DNA of 64,000 nucleotides from Clostridium estertheticum. GTDB taxonomy: Bacteria; Bacillota; Clostridia; Clostridiales; Clostridiaceae. Under the pieces are notes generated by a model. That model was given only the letters and a program-made list of their open reading frames with translations. It searched no databases and was not told the DNA's origin. A program made the position numbers and the translations under genes. The DNA lies in NCBI RefSeq assembly GCF_026650985.1, contig NZ_CP086239.1, positions 4,168,501 to 4,232,500 of the forward strand, given 5' to 3'. Below are positions 53,370-64,000 of the stretch, piece by piece. Position 1 is the first letter of the stretch. Each line of letters opens with the position of its first letter.

Positions 53370-55760
53370 ATGCAATACGGAATTGATATATTTCCATATG
53401 AAAGAGTTAGAAAGGTAAAGGAAGAAATACAAAAGAAAAATGCATTGAATATTAATTTGATCTTAAGAGGAATTATTTATTTTACGATTGGCTTATTAAT
53501 AAGCAGAGTTATTCTTATTAATAATACAGCGCCATTTGGAATAGCTTTCTTAATAGCTGTAGTATTTGTTAATGATGACAAAATTTCAATAATTACGGCA
53601 AGCGGTATATTTTTAGGCTATATTACTTTATATCAAAATATAAACAATTTACCATCATATCTAGTAATAACAGTTACTATGGCTATTTTAAGCCATGCAT
53701 TCAACAAAATGGAAGTTAAAACCAAAGCTTTAGCTAGCATGTTTGTTATTATTATGTTCGAATTGTTTATCTATAATTTTTTTATAGTTAGGATAAGTCC
53801 TTTAATGGCGTTTTTAAATTCGTTTTTTCTAGTTTTATGTATCTTTCCTTTATATTTTATTCTTGATTATAGTCTTTTATGCTTTAAGGAGATTAAAACA
53901 AAACATATATTTTCAAATGAAGAAATAATAAGTATGTCAATTATAAGTTCATTAATTATAGCAGGTACTTGGGGGCTCAGTGTTTTCAATATATCAATAA
54001 CAAATATTTTAGGTCTGACATTTGTTATAATGATAGCATACATTAATGGAAGTGGAGCGGGTGCTGCATCGGGAGTTGCTATGGGTATCATTGTAGGAAT
54101 GTCATCGCCAAATATGATTGTGTTTATAGGAATGTATGGCATATGTGGTTTAATAACAGGAATTTTTAAAGAGACTGGAAAAATTTTAAGTGTTATATCT
54201 TATTTAGTAGCTTTCTCAATAATAAAGATATATTGTAATACTGGATCAACATTTATACTATTTGAAGCGTTTGTTGCAGGTGCAATATTTTTATTAATAC
54301 CACAAAACACTTACGATAAATTATCCATAGAGTTTAATTCGGATAAAAAAAAGCAAAGTATAGAGCAGGGTTATATAAATAAAATCAAAGATACATTTGT
54401 AGGGCGGCTAAATAAATTTTCAGATGTACTTTCTAATATGTCCGATATAGTAAATAATTTAGTAGATAATGATAAGTTAGCTATGAAAGGTAAAAGTAGC
54501 GCGCTCGTTGAAAATCTTGCAGATAGGGTGTGTAGTAATTGCAATATGAAATCGATGTGCTGGAAAAGAGAATTACATTATACATATGCAGCATTCGAAG
54601 AACTAATTCAGAATTTCGAGAAAAAAAGTAATATTGTACCTAATGAAATTGAAAGAAAATGTATAAAGAGAACTGCTATACTTAAAAATGCAGAGGATAT
54701 TGTTAATAAACACATTATAAATGAAATGTGGAGAACAAGACTTAGTGAGGGTAGGGAGCTTTTAGCAAATCAGATTGGCAATATGGCAGATTCTGTAGGA
54801 GAAATTGTTGAAGATTTTAATTCTGAAATTCAAATAGATTCTGCTATGGAGAAACTTCTATGCAGAGCTTTAGATAAAAATAGAATTAAGCACAATGATC
54901 TTATGTGTTTGAATGATAAGCTAGGAAGACTTAGTATTAAATTATCACTTGATGCTTGTAGTGGAAGGCAAATGTGTGTTAAGGATTTATTACCTATTAT
55001 AAATGGAGTTACAGGAAAATCTATGTGCATTAGTGATGAGGGGTGCTGCATAGATTCAAAGACAAACATGTGTAAGGTAAATATTGAAGAAACACCTAAG
55101 TTTCACGTAGTATCAAGTGTGGCTAGACAGTGTAAAGAAGGTGAAAGACAAAACGGAGATAGTTATAGCTTTGGTAAGCTTTCCGATGGAAGCTATATGT
55201 CAGTTATTAGTGATGGCATGGGATCGGGTCCCCAAGCAGGTAGAGAGAGCGAGGCTGCTGTTGAATTAATAGAAAAATTTACATCGGCAGGATTTAGTAA
55301 AATTACGGCTATTAATACTGTAAATTCGATAATGACATTGAGATTTTCTGAGGAAGAAAAATTTTCAACAATTGATTTAAGTAGTATAGATTTATATACT
55401 GGCAAAATTGATTTCTTAAAAGTAGGAGCAGTTGCAACATTTTTAAAATCTGGTGATAGTTTAGAAATCATAAAATCTAAATCGCTTCCTATTGGTGTTT
55501 TAGATAAGGCAGATATAGACATTCAACAAATGAAGCTAAAAAATGGCGATGTTATAGTTATGATCAGCGATGGAGTACTAGATTATAATGATGAAAATGT
55601 AGGTAGAGTAGATTGGGTAGTTGATTATTTGGGTAAAAACAACTGTAATAATCCCAAGGATTTAGCTGAAGGTCTGCTCGCTGAGGCAAAAAAATTAAGC
55701 GGAAATAAGGTAAAGGATGATATGACTGTTTTAGTTTCAAAAATATATAGTTTATATTAG
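53370..55760 (+). CDS. spoIIE: Stage II sporulation protein E, membrane PP2C phosphatase
   Basis: 796 residues from the ATG at 53370, with AAGGTGGGTG 9 bases upstream; a GTG at 53358 overlaps it. An N-terminal part with about ten membrane helices (30-320) is followed by a central FtsZ-interacting region with cysteine-rich segments (CSNCNMKSMCWK) and a PP2C phosphatase (about 575-795: SDGMGSGPQAGRESEAAVEL, ISDGVLDYND). It dephosphorylates SpoIIAA to activate sigma-F in the forespore. It is monocistronic with a long hairpin behind it. Confidence 0.97.
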   Translation: MQYGIDIFPYERVRKVKEEIQKKNALNINLILRGIIYFTIGLLISRVILINNTAPFGIAFLIAVVFVNDDKISIITASGIFLGYITLYQNINNLPSYLVITVTMAILSHAFNKMEVKTKALASMFVIIMFELFIYNFFIVRISPLMAFLNSFFLVLCIFPLYFILDYSLLCFKEIKTKHIFSNEEIISMSIISSLIIAGTWGLSVFNISITNILGLTFVIMIAYINGSGAGAASGVAMGIIVGMSSPNMIVFIGMYGICGLITGIFKETGKILSVISYLVAFSIIKIYCNTGSTFILFEAFVAGAIFLLIPQNTYDKLSIEFNSDKKKQSIEQGYINKIKDTFVGRLNKFSDVLSNMSDIVNNLVDNDKLAMKGKSSALVENLADRVCSNCNMKSMCWKRELHYTYAAFEELIQNFEKKSNIVPNEIERKCIKRTAILKNAEDIVNKHIINEMWRTRLSEGRELLANQIGNMADSVGEIVEDFNSEIQIDSAMEKLLCRALDKNRIKHNDLMCLNDKLGRLSIKLSLDACSGRQMCVKDLLPIINGVTGKSMCISDEGCCIDSKTNMCKVNIEETPKFHVVSSVARQCKEGERQNGDSYSFGKLSDGSYMSVISDGMGSGPQAGRESEAAVELIEKFTSAGFSKITAINTVNSIMTLRFSEEEKFSTIDLSSIDLYTGKIDFLKVGAVATFLKSGDSLEIIKSKSLPIGVLDKADIDIQQMKLKNGDVIVMISDGVLDYNDENVGRVDWVVDYLGKNNCNNPKDLAEGLLAEAKKLSGNKVKDDMTVLVSKIYSLY

Positions 55761-55769
55761 TATAAATTT

Positions 55770-55828
55770 AAAATGGAGAAAATAATTAAAGAAGGCAATA
55801 GCCTTCTTTAGATTCTCCATTTTTATCT
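55770..55828 (+). terminator. Terminator after spoIIE
   Basis: AAAATGGAGAA/TTCTCCATTTT encloses TTAAAGAAGGC-AATA-GCCTTCTTTA, followed by TTATCTTTTT. Confidence 0.93.
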
Positions 55829-55977
55829 TTTTAGAAAGATATTTAAAAAATGTTTAAAAGAATGGAGGATATATGTTACTATATTATATTGTAGTATGAT
55901 ATAGTAATATGGGATTAATATCTACAATATAGATATATCGTAGAACATTTCAAAAATAAATTTGGGAAGTGAAAGTT

Positions 55978-57363
55978 TTGTCAGAAAAGGTAATGAGTTT
56001 TATAAAAGAAAATTCAATGTTTGATGAAGGCGATAAAGTTATAGTTGCGGTTTCTGGTGGACCTGACTCCACATGTTTGCTTTATATTTTAAATGAACTT
56101 AAAGATAAACTTGGAATTACACTTATAGGTGCACATTTGAATCATTGTCTTCGCGGAGAAGAATCAGATAAAGATGAAGAATATGCAAAGAAAACTTGTG
56201 AGAGTTTGAATATAGCTTTTTATAGCAATAAAGTGGATATAAATAAAGTATCTAGGGAAAGAAACTTATCTTGTGAAATGGCAGGAAGAGAAGTTAGATA
56301 TAATTTTTTTGAGGAACTTATAATTAAATTAAATGCTAATAAGGTTGCACTAGCCCATAATGCAAATGATCAAGCTGAGACTATTTTAATGAGGATAATG
56401 AGAGGAACAGGCATTGAGGGAATGGTTGGTATTAAACCAGTTCGCGACAAAATATATGTAAGACCAATACTTAAACTAAGTAGAAAAGAAATTGAAAAAT
56501 ACAATTCTATTAATAATATTAATCCTAGGATAGATAAATCAAATTTAGAAAATATTTATGCAAGAAACAAAGTTAGACTTGAGCTTATTCCATACATGGA
56601 AGAAAATTTTAATAAAGATATAATAAAAACATTAAATCGATTATCAAACATTGTGAAAAAAGACAATGATTTTTTGAAAATTGTTTCTGAGAAAGAATAT
56701 GAAAAACATTGTGAGATAAGTCAGCAAAGGGTTATAATAAATAAGAGTGCATTTAGTCTGCATGAAGCAATTCTAAGTAGAATAATTAGAAGTGCTTTAC
56801 TTGCTGTGAATCATAATTTATACAATTTTGAAGAAATTCATGTATTAAGTATTATAGAACTTCAAAAACATGATACAGGCAAAAATATAATGTTACCGAA
56901 AAACATAATAGTTGAAAATTGTTATGGAGATATACATATATACATATATGTAAAAGAGAGTGAAGCTAATGATAATCAATATTACTTAAACATTAATGAG
57001 GAAAATATTATTCATTCGTTAAACAAGGTAGTAAAAATTGATGTTATACCCAAACTAAAATCTACTGAATTTACAGGAACTGATTATATTAAATATTTTG
57101 ATTATGATCAAATAAATGAGCCGATAATACTAAGGCATAGAAAAGATGGAGATAAATTCATGCCACTTGGTATGAATGGTAATAAAAAAATAAAGGATTT
57201 ATTTATTGATTTAAAAATACCTAAATCTCAAAGAAATGAAATACCTTTAATATGTTTTGGGGATGATATAAGTTGGGTAGTTGGGTATAGGGTTAGTGAA
57301 AAATTCAAAGTGTCAAAGGATACTAAAAATATATTGCAGATTAGAATTGGAAGAGAGGAATAA
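55978..57363 (+). CDS. tilS: tRNA(Ile)-lysidine synthase
   Basis: 461 residues from the TTG at 55978, which has GGGAAG 8 bases upstream; a GTG at 55969 overlaps that site. TilS turns the wobble C of tRNA-Ile(CAU) into lysidine, so AUA is read as Ile. The PP-loop SGGPDS is at residue 26, with GAHLNHCLRGEESDKDE and AHNANDQAET following. The C-terminal domains (about 300-461) end with RHRKDGDKFMPLGM and SEKFKVSKDTK. hpt follows after 2 bp. Confidence 0.95.
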   Translation: MSEKVMSFIKENSMFDEGDKVIVAVSGGPDSTCLLYILNELKDKLGITLIGAHLNHCLRGEESDKDEEYAKKTCESLNIAFYSNKVDINKVSRERNLSCEMAGREVRYNFFEELIIKLNANKVALAHNANDQAETILMRIMRGTGIEGMVGIKPVRDKIYVRPILKLSRKEIEKYNSINNINPRIDKSNLENIYARNKVRLELIPYMEENFNKDIIKTLNRLSNIVKKDNDFLKIVSEKEYEKHCEISQQRVIINKSAFSLHEAILSRIIRSALLAVNHNLYNFEEIHVLSIIELQKHDTGKNIMLPKNIIVENCYGDIHIYIYVKESEANDNQYYLNINEENIIHSLNKVVKIDVIPKLKSTEFTGTDYIKYFDYDQINEPIILRHRKDGDKFMPLGMNGNKKIKDLFIDLKIPKSQRNEIPLICFGDDISWVVGYRVSEKFKVSKDTKNILQIRIGREE

Positions 57364-57365
57364 AA

Positions 57366-57902
57366 ATGAATAACGATATTAAAGAGGTACTTTACAATGA
57401 AGACCAATTAAGAGACAAAATCAGGCAAATGGGTGAAAAGGTAAGTAAAGATTATTATGGTAAGGATCTTATACTTATTGGTATTTTAAAGGGTTCAGTT
57501 ATATTTATGTCAGATTTGTTAAAAGAAATTACAATTCCATGTAAAATGGATTTTATGGCAGTATCGAGTTACGGAAATTCAACTAAAACTTCAGGAGTTG
57601 TAAGAATACTTAAGGATTTAGACTTTGAAATTCAAGGAAAAGACGTGCTGATAGTAGAAGATATTATAGATTCAGGTGTTACACTCAAATATCTAATGAA
57701 GTGTCTATCTGCAAGAAAACCAAATAGTTTAGAAATTATATGTTTACTTAATAAACCAGAAAGAAGAAAGGTAGATATAGATGTTAAATATGTAGGGTTT
57801 GATGTACCGGACTTTTTCATTGTAGGGTTTGGCATGGACTATGCAGAAAGATATAGAAATTTACCGTATATAGGAATATTAAAAGATGAAATTTATAAAT
57901 AA
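57366..57902 (+). CDS. hpt: Hypoxanthine-guanine phosphoribosyltransferase
   Basis: 178 residues. It salvages hypoxanthine and guanine with PRPP. The PRPP loop VLIVEDIIDSGVTLKYL is near residue 98, the SSYGNSTKTSG flexible loop near 67, and YVGFDVPDFFIVGFGMDYAE near 140. It starts 2 bp after tilS with AGAGG ahead, and the tilS-hpt-ftsH operon order is conserved in Firmicutes. Confidence 0.97.
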   Translation: MNNDIKEVLYNEDQLRDKIRQMGEKVSKDYYGKDLILIGILKGSVIFMSDLLKEITIPCKMDFMAVSSYGNSTKTSGVVRILKDLDFEIQGKDVLIVEDIIDSGVTLKYLMKCLSARKPNSLEIICLLNKPERRKVDIDVKYVGFDVPDFFIVGFGMDYAERYRNLPYIGILKDEIYK

Positions 57903-58002
57903 GTGTGTATTATAATAATTACTTATTAATATATATATTATTGTCAAGTGCTTTTTAATGTGATAAAATTTCATAATAAATGAAAAGAGAGGGGGGGTTC
58001 TA

Positions 58003-59832
58003 ATGAAAAAGATTTCTAGTGCATCAGTTTGGCTCGTAGTATTTGTGCTTGTGATTTTTGCAGCGGTGACCTTTAAAGATGCTGATAAAAAGGATACCAC
58101 ACTCAGTGTTGATAAATTCCAAGAACAGTGGATTAAGAAAGATATTAAAAGTGTTCAAGTAAGAGAAGATAAAACAATAACGGGAGAATTAACTGACGGG
58201 ACACAATATGAAACGATAGTTCCACTATCGAGATTAATGCAAGTTATGGATGAACATCCAAATGACAAAGTTACAGAAACATATATAAAACCAGCAAGCA
58301 TGCCGATGTGGTTGCAAATAGTACCAACACTTCTTATTGTTTTAATGCTAGTAGCATTTTGGTTTATGTATATGCAACAATCGCAAGGCGGCGGCGGTGG
58401 CGGTAATAGAGGGGTAATGAATTTTGGCAAAAGTAGAGCCAAGATTGCCACGCCAGATAAGAAGAAAGTTACATTTGATGATGTGGCGGGTGAAGATGAA
58501 GAAAAGGACGAGCTTGCAGAAGTTGTAGATTTCTTAAAACAACCTAAAAGATACTTAGATGCAGGTGCAAGAATTCCTAAAGGAATATTACTTGTTGGTC
58601 CACCAGGTACAGGTAAGACTTTACTTGCAAGAGCTGTCTCAGGAGAAGCAGGAGTCCCATTTTATAGTATATCGGGATCTGATTTTGTAGAAATGTTTGT
58701 CGGGGTTGGAGCCTCAAGAGTAAGAGATTTATTTGAGCAAGCCAAAAAAAGTGCTCCTTGTATAATATTTATTGATGAGATTGATGCAGTAGGTAGACAA
58801 AGAGGTGCTGGTGTTGGTGGTGGTCATGATGAACGAGAACAAACTCTAAATCAGTTATTAGTTGAAATGGATGGATTTGGTGTTAATGAAGGTATAATCA
58901 TGATAGCTGCGACCAATAGACCAGATATACTAGATCCAGCTCTTTTAAGACCGGGCAGATTTGATAGACATATATTAGTAGGTGCACCTGATGTTAAGGG
59001 AAGAGAAGAGATTCTTAAAGTACATTCTAAGAATAAGCAATTAGCAGATGAGGTAAAGCTTGATGTATTAGCTAAGAGAACACCAGGATTTACTGGTGCA
59101 GATCTAGAAAATCTAATGAATGAAGCTGCATTACTTACTGTAAGAAAAAATAAACAGATTATAGAAATGGTAGAACTTGATGAAGCGGTAACTAGAGTTA
59201 TTGCAGGACCTGAGAAAAAGAGCAGGGTCATTAGTGAAAAAGATAGAAAATTAACTGCATATCATGAAGCAGGGCATGCGGTGGTAATGAAGTATTCTCC
59301 ATTATCAGATCCTATTCATCAAATAAGCATTATACCAAGAGGGATGGCAGGTGGATATACAATGCATTTGCCTGAAGAAGATACATCTTATACTTCAAAG
59401 TTAAAGCTTAAAGATGAGATGGTTGGACTGCTTGGCGGTAGAGTTGCAGAAAAACTAATAATGAAAGATATTAGCACTGGTGCTAAAAATGATATTGATA
59501 GAGCATCGGCTATAGCGAGAAAAATGGTCATGGAGTATGGTATGAGCGATGTTCTTGGACCAATATCTTTTGGTAATGACCATAATGAAGTATTCCTTGG
59601 AAGAGATTTAGGTAAAAGTAGAAACTTTAGTGAACAAGTGGCTTTCCAAATAGATTCAGAAGTTAAAGATCTTATTGATGAAGCATATGCAAAAGCAGAA
59701 AAGATTCTTGATGAAAATATAGGTAAACTTCATGCAGTAGCTCAAGAATTACTTTTAAAAGAAAAACTAGAGGGTGCTGAATTTGAGGCTATAATTGCTA
59801 GAACAGAATCAGCTGAAATAGAATTATCATAG
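58003..59832 (+). CDS. ftsH: ATP-dependent zinc metalloprotease FtsH
   Basis: 609 residues. Membrane helices at about 6-24 and 104-124 bracket an external domain, followed by a Gly-rich stretch (GGGGGGNRG). The AAA+ module has Walker A GPPGTGKT, Walker [16 protein letters not shown] and [23 protein letters not shown]. The zinc motif HEAGH is near residue 420. FtsH degrades membrane and short-lived regulatory proteins. GAGAGGGGGGG lies before the ATG. It completes the tilS-hpt-ftsH operon. Confidence 0.98.
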   Translation: MKKISSASVWLVVFVLVIFAAVTFKDADKKDTTLSVDKFQEQWIKKDIKSVQVREDKTITGELTDGTQYETIVPLSRLMQVMDEHPNDKVTETYIKPASMPMWLQIVPTLLIVLMLVAFWFMYMQQSQGGGGGGNRGVMNFGKSRAKIATPDKKKVTFDDVAGEDEEKDELAEVVDFLKQPKRYLDAGARIPKGILLVGPPGTGKTLLARAVSGEAGVPFYSISGSDFVEMFVGVGASRVRDLFEQAKKSAPCIIFIDEIDAVGRQRGAGVGGGHDEREQTLNQLLVEMDGFGVNEGIIMIAATNRPDILDPALLRPGRFDRHILVGAPDVKGREEILKVHSKNKQLADEVKLDVLAKRTPGFTGADLENLMNEAALLTVRKNKQIIEMVELDEAVTRVIAGPEKKSRVISEKDRKLTAYHEAGHAVVMKYSPLSDPIHQISIIPRGMAGGYTMHLPEEDTSYTSKLKLKDEMVGLLGGRVAEKLIMKDISTGAKNDIDRASAIARKMVMEYGMSDVLGPISFGNDHNEVFLGRDLGKSRNFSEQVAFQIDSEVKDLIDEAYAKAEKILDENIGKLHAVAQELLLKEKLEGAEFEAIIARTESAEIELS

Positions 59833-59844
59833 ATTATTTAAGTT

Positions 59845-59880
59845 AAAAGGCATACATAAATTACTGTATGCCTTTTTTTT
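59845..59880 (+). terminator. Terminator after ftsH
   Basis: AAAAGGCATACA and TGTATGCCTTTT pair perfectly, followed by TTTT. Confidence 0.95.
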
Positions 59881-60173
59881 AGCCTAAAAATAAACTGAAT
59901 AATATTTTATCATAAGAATTTTCTGAAGATTTACTTAACTTCTATTTAAACATTTGATATAAATTGTGATATAATATAAAAGATTGATTCTATAAGGGAA
60001 TAAACAGAAATGAATTTTAGCAATTAATCCAATTAAGTAAATTTAAAAGTATATATATGTACCACAAGAGATGATTTAACGAGATAATAATAAAATTATA
60101 TTTAGAACTATAACAAGAATAATTTCTATAAAGGAATGCTTTCTGTTTAATTTATATATAAGGGGTGAAGTAT
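59881..60173 (+). other. Intergenic leader of fhs
   Basis: No gene is seen. A possible sigma-A promoter is TAAACA at 59947, 17-base spacer, TATAAT at 59970. Two similar segments, TTCTATAAGGGAAT (59988) and TTCTATAAAGGAAT (60123), recur in it without an evident frame of useful length. I see no known riboswitch. Confidence 0.3.
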
Positions 60174-61844
60174 ATGAAAAGTGATATAGAAATTGCACAA
60201 AGTGCTAAGATGTTACATATAAGTGCAGTTGCAAAGAATATGGGATTAGGTGAAGATGATATTGATTTATATGGAAAATATAAAGCAAAGATTTCGCTTG
60301 ATGTACTAAGAAGAAATGAAAATAGAAAAGATGGGAAGTTAATATTAGTTACAGCTATTAATCCTACTCCAGCAGGCGAAGGGAAATCTACTGTTACAAT
60401 AGGACTTGCCGAGGCCTTATGCAAACAAGGTAAAAATGCAGTGATAGCCTTAAGAGAACCATCACTTGGACCAGTATTCGGTATTAAAGGTGGAGCTGCT
60501 GGCGGTGGATATGCGCAAGTGGTGCCAATGGAGGATATAAATTTGCATTTTACAGGCGATATGTATGCTATAACTGCCGCTAATAATTTATTATCAGCAG
60601 CTATAGACAATCATATTCAGCAAGGTAACGTGCTTGGAATTGATAGCAGAAAAATTATATTTAAAAGAGTCATGGATATGAATGATAGAGCTTTAAGACA
60701 TATTATCGTTGGACTTGGTGGTAAACCTAATGGGTTTACACGTGAAGATGGGTTTATGATAACTGTCGCGTCTGAAATAATGGCTATTCTATGTTTGGCG
60801 AGTAACCTTATGGACTTAAAGGAAAGAATGGGTAGGATTTTGGTTGCATATGACCTAGTAGGTAACCCGGTTTATTGTAAAGATTTAGCTGTGAATGGTG
60901 CGATGGCACTACTTATGAAGGATGCTATAAAACCAAATCTAGTTCAGACGTTAGGAAATACTCCAGCCATAATACATGGCGGACCTTTTGCTAATATCGC
61001 TCATGGTTGCAATAGTCTACTAGCAACAAAAATGGCTTTAAAGTTAGGAGATTACGTTGTAACTGAAGCTGGATTTGGAGCAGATTTAGGTGCTGAAAAA
61101 TTCTTTGATATTAAATGTAGATATGGCAAATTAAAACCAGATTGCGTGGTTCTTGTTGCTACAATAAGAGCACTAAAACATCATGGTGGAGTAAAAAAAG
61201 ATAAATTAAACGAACCTAACGTGGAAGCACTTTCGAAAGGAATTGGAAACTTAGAAAAACAAATAGAAAATATTGAAAAATATGGAGTTCAGGTAGTAGT
61301 ATCAATAAATAAGTTTGTTACAGATACTGAAAAAGAAATCGAATGTATAAAAGAATTTTGCGGTAAAAAGGGTGTTAAAGTAGATTTGACAGAGGTTTGG
61401 GAAAAGGGAGCAGATGGAGGACTAGAACTCGCGAGTAAAGTCATAGACACTATTGAAAATAATAAAAGTGACTTTAAGGTCCTATATGATGTGAAACTTT
61501 CTATAAAAGAAAAAATAAACATTATTTCCAAGGAAATTTATGGAGCGGATGGCGTAGAATACAGTCCTTCTGCAAATAAGCAAATTGCTGAAATAGAAAA
61601 ACTTGGGTTAGACAAAGTTCCTATATGTGTTGCTAAAACTCAAAACTCTTTGTCAGATAATCCAAAGCTTTTGGGAAGACCAACGAATTTTACAATAAAT
61701 ATAAAAGAAATTACTATATCTAATGGAGCTGGATTCATTGTGGCCTTAACGGGAAATATAATGACAATGCCTGGTCTCCCAAAGATTCCAGCGGCGAATA
61801 AGATGGATATTTTTGAAGATGGTACTATTACAGGTCTATTCTAA
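60174..61844 (+). CDS. fhs: Formate--tetrahydrofolate ligase
   Basis: 556 residues from the ATG at 60174 with AAGGGGTGA ahead; a GTG at 60165 overlaps that site. It makes 10-formyl-THF from formate, THF and ATP, feeding purine synthesis and, in acetogens, the Wood-Ljungdahl methyl branch. The P-loop [19 protein letters not shown] is near residue 63, and [31 protein letters not shown] and [15 protein letters not shown] are family signatures. It is a single-gene unit inserted between ftsH and coaX, unlike in B. subtilis. Confidence 0.98.
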   Translation: MKSDIEIAQSAKMLHISAVAKNMGLGEDDIDLYGKYKAKISLDVLRRNENRKDGKLILVTAINPTPAGEGKSTVTIGLAEALCKQGKNAVIALREPSLGPVFGIKGGAAGGGYAQVVPMEDINLHFTGDMYAITAANNLLSAAIDNHIQQGNVLGIDSRKIIFKRVMDMNDRALRHIIVGLGGKPNGFTREDGFMITVASEIMAILCLASNLMDLKERMGRILVAYDLVGNPVYCKDLAVNGAMALLMKDAIKPNLVQTLGNTPAIIHGGPFANIAHGCNSLLATKMALKLGDYVVTEAGFGADLGAEKFFDIKCRYGKLKPDCVVLVATIRALKHHGGVKKDKLNEPNVEALSKGIGNLEKQIENIEKYGVQVVVSINKFVTDTEKEIECIKEFCGKKGVKVDLTEVWEKGADGGLELASKVIDTIENNKSDFKVLYDVKLSIKEKINIISKEIYGADGVEYSPSANKQIAEIEKLGLDKVPICVAKTQNSLSDNPKLLGRPTNFTINIKEITISNGAGFIVALTGNIMTMPGLPKIPAANKMDIFEDGTITGLF

Positions 61845-61874
61845 AAAAATTAATGTTATTGCTTTATTTTGATG

Positions 61875-61911
61875 AGGATGTTATAGACTATATCTATAAC
61901 ATCCTTATTTT
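61875..61911 (+). terminator. Terminator after fhs
   Basis: AGGATGTTATAGA-CTATA-TCTATAACATCCT then TATTTTT. Confidence 0.95.
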
Positions 61912-62094
61912 TGGGTAACGATATATAGTATTAAAAATGTAAATAAATATATTTGATATAAAACTTCTTTTAAATATTTAACTTGACAAATATATTCAAA
62001 TTGTTAGAATTAGATTGATAAATTAGCAATATTTTATATAGATATTTTATTGTATTTGATGTGCTATTATTATGTTTTAACATAGGAAAATAAT

Positions 62095-62117
62095 AAAGCG
62101 ACTCGTGAGTCGTTTTA
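62095..62117 (+). promoter_or_regulatory. Terminator-like hairpin in coaX leader
   Basis: AAAGCGAC-TCGTGA-GTCGTTTT lies only 8 bases before the ribosome-binding site of coaX. It resembles a small terminator or an element affecting initiation. Confidence 0.45.
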
Positions 62118-62139
62118 TATTATATAGGTGGTGTATAAA

Positions 62140-62919
62140 GTGATTTTAGTTTTAGATGTTGGAAATACTAATACTGTATTAGGAGTTTTTAAGGAGAAGG
62201 AATTACTTGTGGAGTGGAGACTTTCTACTGATGCAAAAAGAACTGCTGACGAATATGGGATTCAAGTAATGCAACTATTTCATCAGAGAAACATAAAGGT
62301 AGAACACATTAAAGGAGTAATAATTTCTTCTGTTGTTCCAAATATTATGTATTCACTAGAACACATGATAAGAAAATATTTTGATTTAATACCTATGATA
62401 GTTGGACCGGGTGTAAAGACTGGTATAAATGTAAAATACGATAATCCTAAAGAAGTAGGTGCAGATAGGATTGTTAACGCTGTGTCTGCTCATGCAATTT
62501 ATAAAAGATCATTAATTTTAATCGATTTTGGCACTGCTACAACTTTTTGTGCTATAAGTAAGGATGCTAATTATTTAGGTGGAACCATATGCCCGGGTAT
62601 CAAAATAGCTTCAGAAGCTTTGTTTGAGAGAGCTGCAAAGTTACCGAGGGTGGAGCTTATAAAACCAGATACAGTTATATGTAAAAATACTGTTGCAAGT
62701 ATGCAGTCGGGGATAGTATATGGATATATTGGACAGGTAGATTATATTGTTAATAAAATGAAAAGTGAAATGATTAATATGGGAGAAGAAGAGCCTTTTG
62801 TAGTTGCAACAGGAGGGCTTTCAAACTTAATAACCAAAGATTCTTCGGCTATCGATGAGTTTCATCCGAATCTAACATTAGAAGGGCTTAGAATGATTTA
62901 TGAGAAAAATAGGGAATAG
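62140..62919 (+). CDS. coaX: Type III pantothenate kinase
   Basis: 259 residues from the GTG at 62140, chosen because AGGTGGTG ends 6 bases before it and the result ([17 protein letters not shown]) begins as in other CoaX proteins; a GTG at 62128 overlaps the site. It phosphorylates pantothenate in CoA synthesis. ASKHA-fold motifs: [31 protein letters not shown] and GGLS. It lies 8 bp before dusB. Confidence 0.96.
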   Translation: MILVLDVGNTNTVLGVFKEKELLVEWRLSTDAKRTADEYGIQVMQLFHQRNIKVEHIKGVIISSVVPNIMYSLEHMIRKYFDLIPMIVGPGVKTGINVKYDNPKEVGADRIVNAVSAHAIYKRSLILIDFGTATTFCAISKDANYLGGTICPGIKIASEALFERAAKLPRVELIKPDTVICKNTVASMQSGIVYGYIGQVDYIVNKMKSEMINMGEEEPFVVATGGLSNLITKDSSAIDEFHPNLTLEGLRMIYEKNRE

Positions 62920-62927
62920 GTGATTTA

Positions 62928-63899
62928 ATGAAAATATCAAATATCGAATTTAAAAATGATGTTTTTTTAGCTCCTATGGCAGGAATCACAGATATTGCAT
63001 TTAGAGGTTTATGCAAAGAACTAGGTTGTGGCCTTTTGTATTCTGAGATGGTAAGTGCTAAAGGAATGTATTATGGTAGTAGTAATACGCAGTCGCTTAT
63101 GCGAATATCCAGCGAGGAGAAACCTGTAGCTATTCAGATATTTGGAAATGATCCTAAGATTATGGCTAGTGCTTGTGAAATTTTCAATACAAGGGACGAT
63201 ATATGTATTGTAGATGTAAATATGGGGTGTCCGGTACATAAAATAGTGAAAAATGGTGAGGGATCTGCTTTAATGAAAAATCCTAAACTTGCAGCGCAAA
63301 TAATAAAAGAAATGAAGAAGGTTTCTACAAAGCCAGTTACAGTCAAATTTAGAAAAGGCTTTGATTCAAATAGTATTAATGCTGTAGAATTTGCTAAATA
63401 CATGGAAGATGCGGGTATAGATGCTATTGCGGTGCACGGCAGGACTCGCGAACAAATGTATGAAGGCAAGGCTGATTGGGATATTATAAGGGCTGTAAAA
63501 GAAAGCGTTAAAGTACCTGTTATAGGTAATGGAGATATATTTTCTGTAGAGGATGCTATTCGGATAAAAGAAATTACTGGTTGCGATGCTATAATGATTG
63601 CAAGAGGGGCTATGGGTAATCCATGGATTTTTAGAGAAGTTATGCAGGCGATAAATAAAGAAGAGGTCATATACCCTACACAGGATGAGAAAATAGATAT
63701 GTGCATAAGGCATTTGGATTTAGCTGTAAAATATTACGAAGAAATTAAGGCAGTTAGAGAAATGAGAAAACATACAGCTTGGTATATTAAAGGTCTTACC
63801 AATTGCACGGAAATTAAGAATAAAATTAACACTAAAAAAAATTATGGTGAGGTTAAGCAATTGCTTTTAGAGTACAAAGAGTTTTTGAAGACTGTTTAA
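62928..63899 (+). CDS. dusB: tRNA-dihydrouridine synthase DusB
   Basis: 323 residues. An FMN-dependent TIM-barrel enzyme that reduces uridine to dihydrouridine in the tRNA D-loop. The FMN-binding [13 protein letters not shown] is at residue 14, the catalytic cysteine in [20 protein letters not shown] near 100, and the phosphate site [11 protein letters not shown] near 225. AGGTGAT precedes the ATG. It is coupled to coaX, as in many Firmicutes (B. subtilis dusB lies in the same neighbourhood). Confidence 0.96.
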   Translation: MKISNIEFKNDVFLAPMAGITDIAFRGLCKELGCGLLYSEMVSAKGMYYGSSNTQSLMRISSEEKPVAIQIFGNDPKIMASACEIFNTRDDICIVDVNMGCPVHKIVKNGEGSALMKNPKLAAQIIKEMKKVSTKPVTVKFRKGFDSNSINAVEFAKYMEDAGIDAIAVHGRTREQMYEGKADWDIIRAVKESVKVPVIGNGDIFSVEDAIRIKEITGCDAIMIARGAMGNPWIFREVMQAINKEEVIYPTQDEKIDMCIRHLDLAVKYYEEIKAVREMRKHTAWYIKGLTNCTEIKNKINTKKNYGEVKQLLLEYKEFLKTV

Positions 63900-63992
63900 A
63901 GTTTAATCGAAGACTATAAATATATAGCTAAAACATGAATTTATAGAATTAACACTGAATAAGATAGTAATACATTAATTTATAAGGTGTGT

Positions 63993-64000
63993 ATGGATGA
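63993..64000 (+). CDS. Start of a gene cut by the window edge
   Basis: AAGGTGTG precedes ATG GAT GA at 63993, the last bases of the window. The product cannot be told from two codons. In relatives, greA or lysS often follows dusB. Confidence 0.35.

Noticed and set aside
59881-60173. Riboswitch in the fhs leader (THF or purine type)
   Set aside because: I could not find the conserved cores or a terminator/antiterminator pair.

Overview
The window is strongly AT-rich, dense in spore-formation genes (spoVG, spoVT, spoVB, yabP, yabQ, spoIIE) and carries anaerobe markers such as an [FeFe]-hydrogenase and formate-tetrahydrofolate ligase. Ribosome-binding sites are strong AGGAGG types with frequent GTG and TTG starts. 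This fits a Clostridium sensu stricto chromosome. Species cannot be fixed from the sequence alone. No plasmid, prophage, transposase or CRISPR array was seen.

Left part (1-30 kb) is a mosaic of short transcription units: a 5'-truncated SEC-C protein, rlmH, a heterodimeric-type ABC exporter pair followed by an OmpR/sensor-kinase pair, murI, a cyclophilin, an XRE/S24-like regulator, an H-NOX (haem gas sensor) chemoreceptor, PAP2 phosphatases, two radical-SAM enzymes, a YkvI-type permease, a lipoprotein, an MsmX/UgpC-type ATPase with a PucR/CdaR-type regulator, a ComB-family phosphatase, an RlmI-type methyltransferase, an ABC-F protein, several unknowns, an HAD hydrolase and the hydrogenase. A tRNA-Pro gene follows, read leftwards from a perfect sigma-A promoter, with a second near-copy of that promoter further upstream.

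Right part (30-64 kb) is the conserved Firmicutes block known near the B. subtilis origin: murC (leftward), then rightward purR, spoVG, glmU, prs, a two-component system plus htrA, pth, mfd, a PrsA-like foldase, spoVT, spoVB, mazG, hup, rqcP, yabP, yabQ, divIC, a yabR-like S1 protein, ten tRNA genes, spoIIE, tilS, hpt, ftsH, fhs, coaX and dusB. These couple cell-wall precursor supply, purine and PRPP metabolism, translation quality control, division and sporulation.

The most unusual structure is a family of long near-palindromes. Two copies of about 184 bp (20647-20829 and 21989-22173) lie in opposite orientation on either side of the ComB-family gene. They are about 85% identical by hand alignment, and several of their differences are paired changes that preserve the stem. 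A 51-bp element with the same termini lies after spoVT (46126-46176). Other items worth a second look are the O2-type distal pocket of the H-NOX receptor, the duplicated tRNA array with five initiator tRNAs in two covarying isoforms and a tRNA-Leu that lost its encoded CCA, the duplicated tRNA-Pro promoter, and a strong Shine-Dalgarno upstream of prs with no ordinary start codon.
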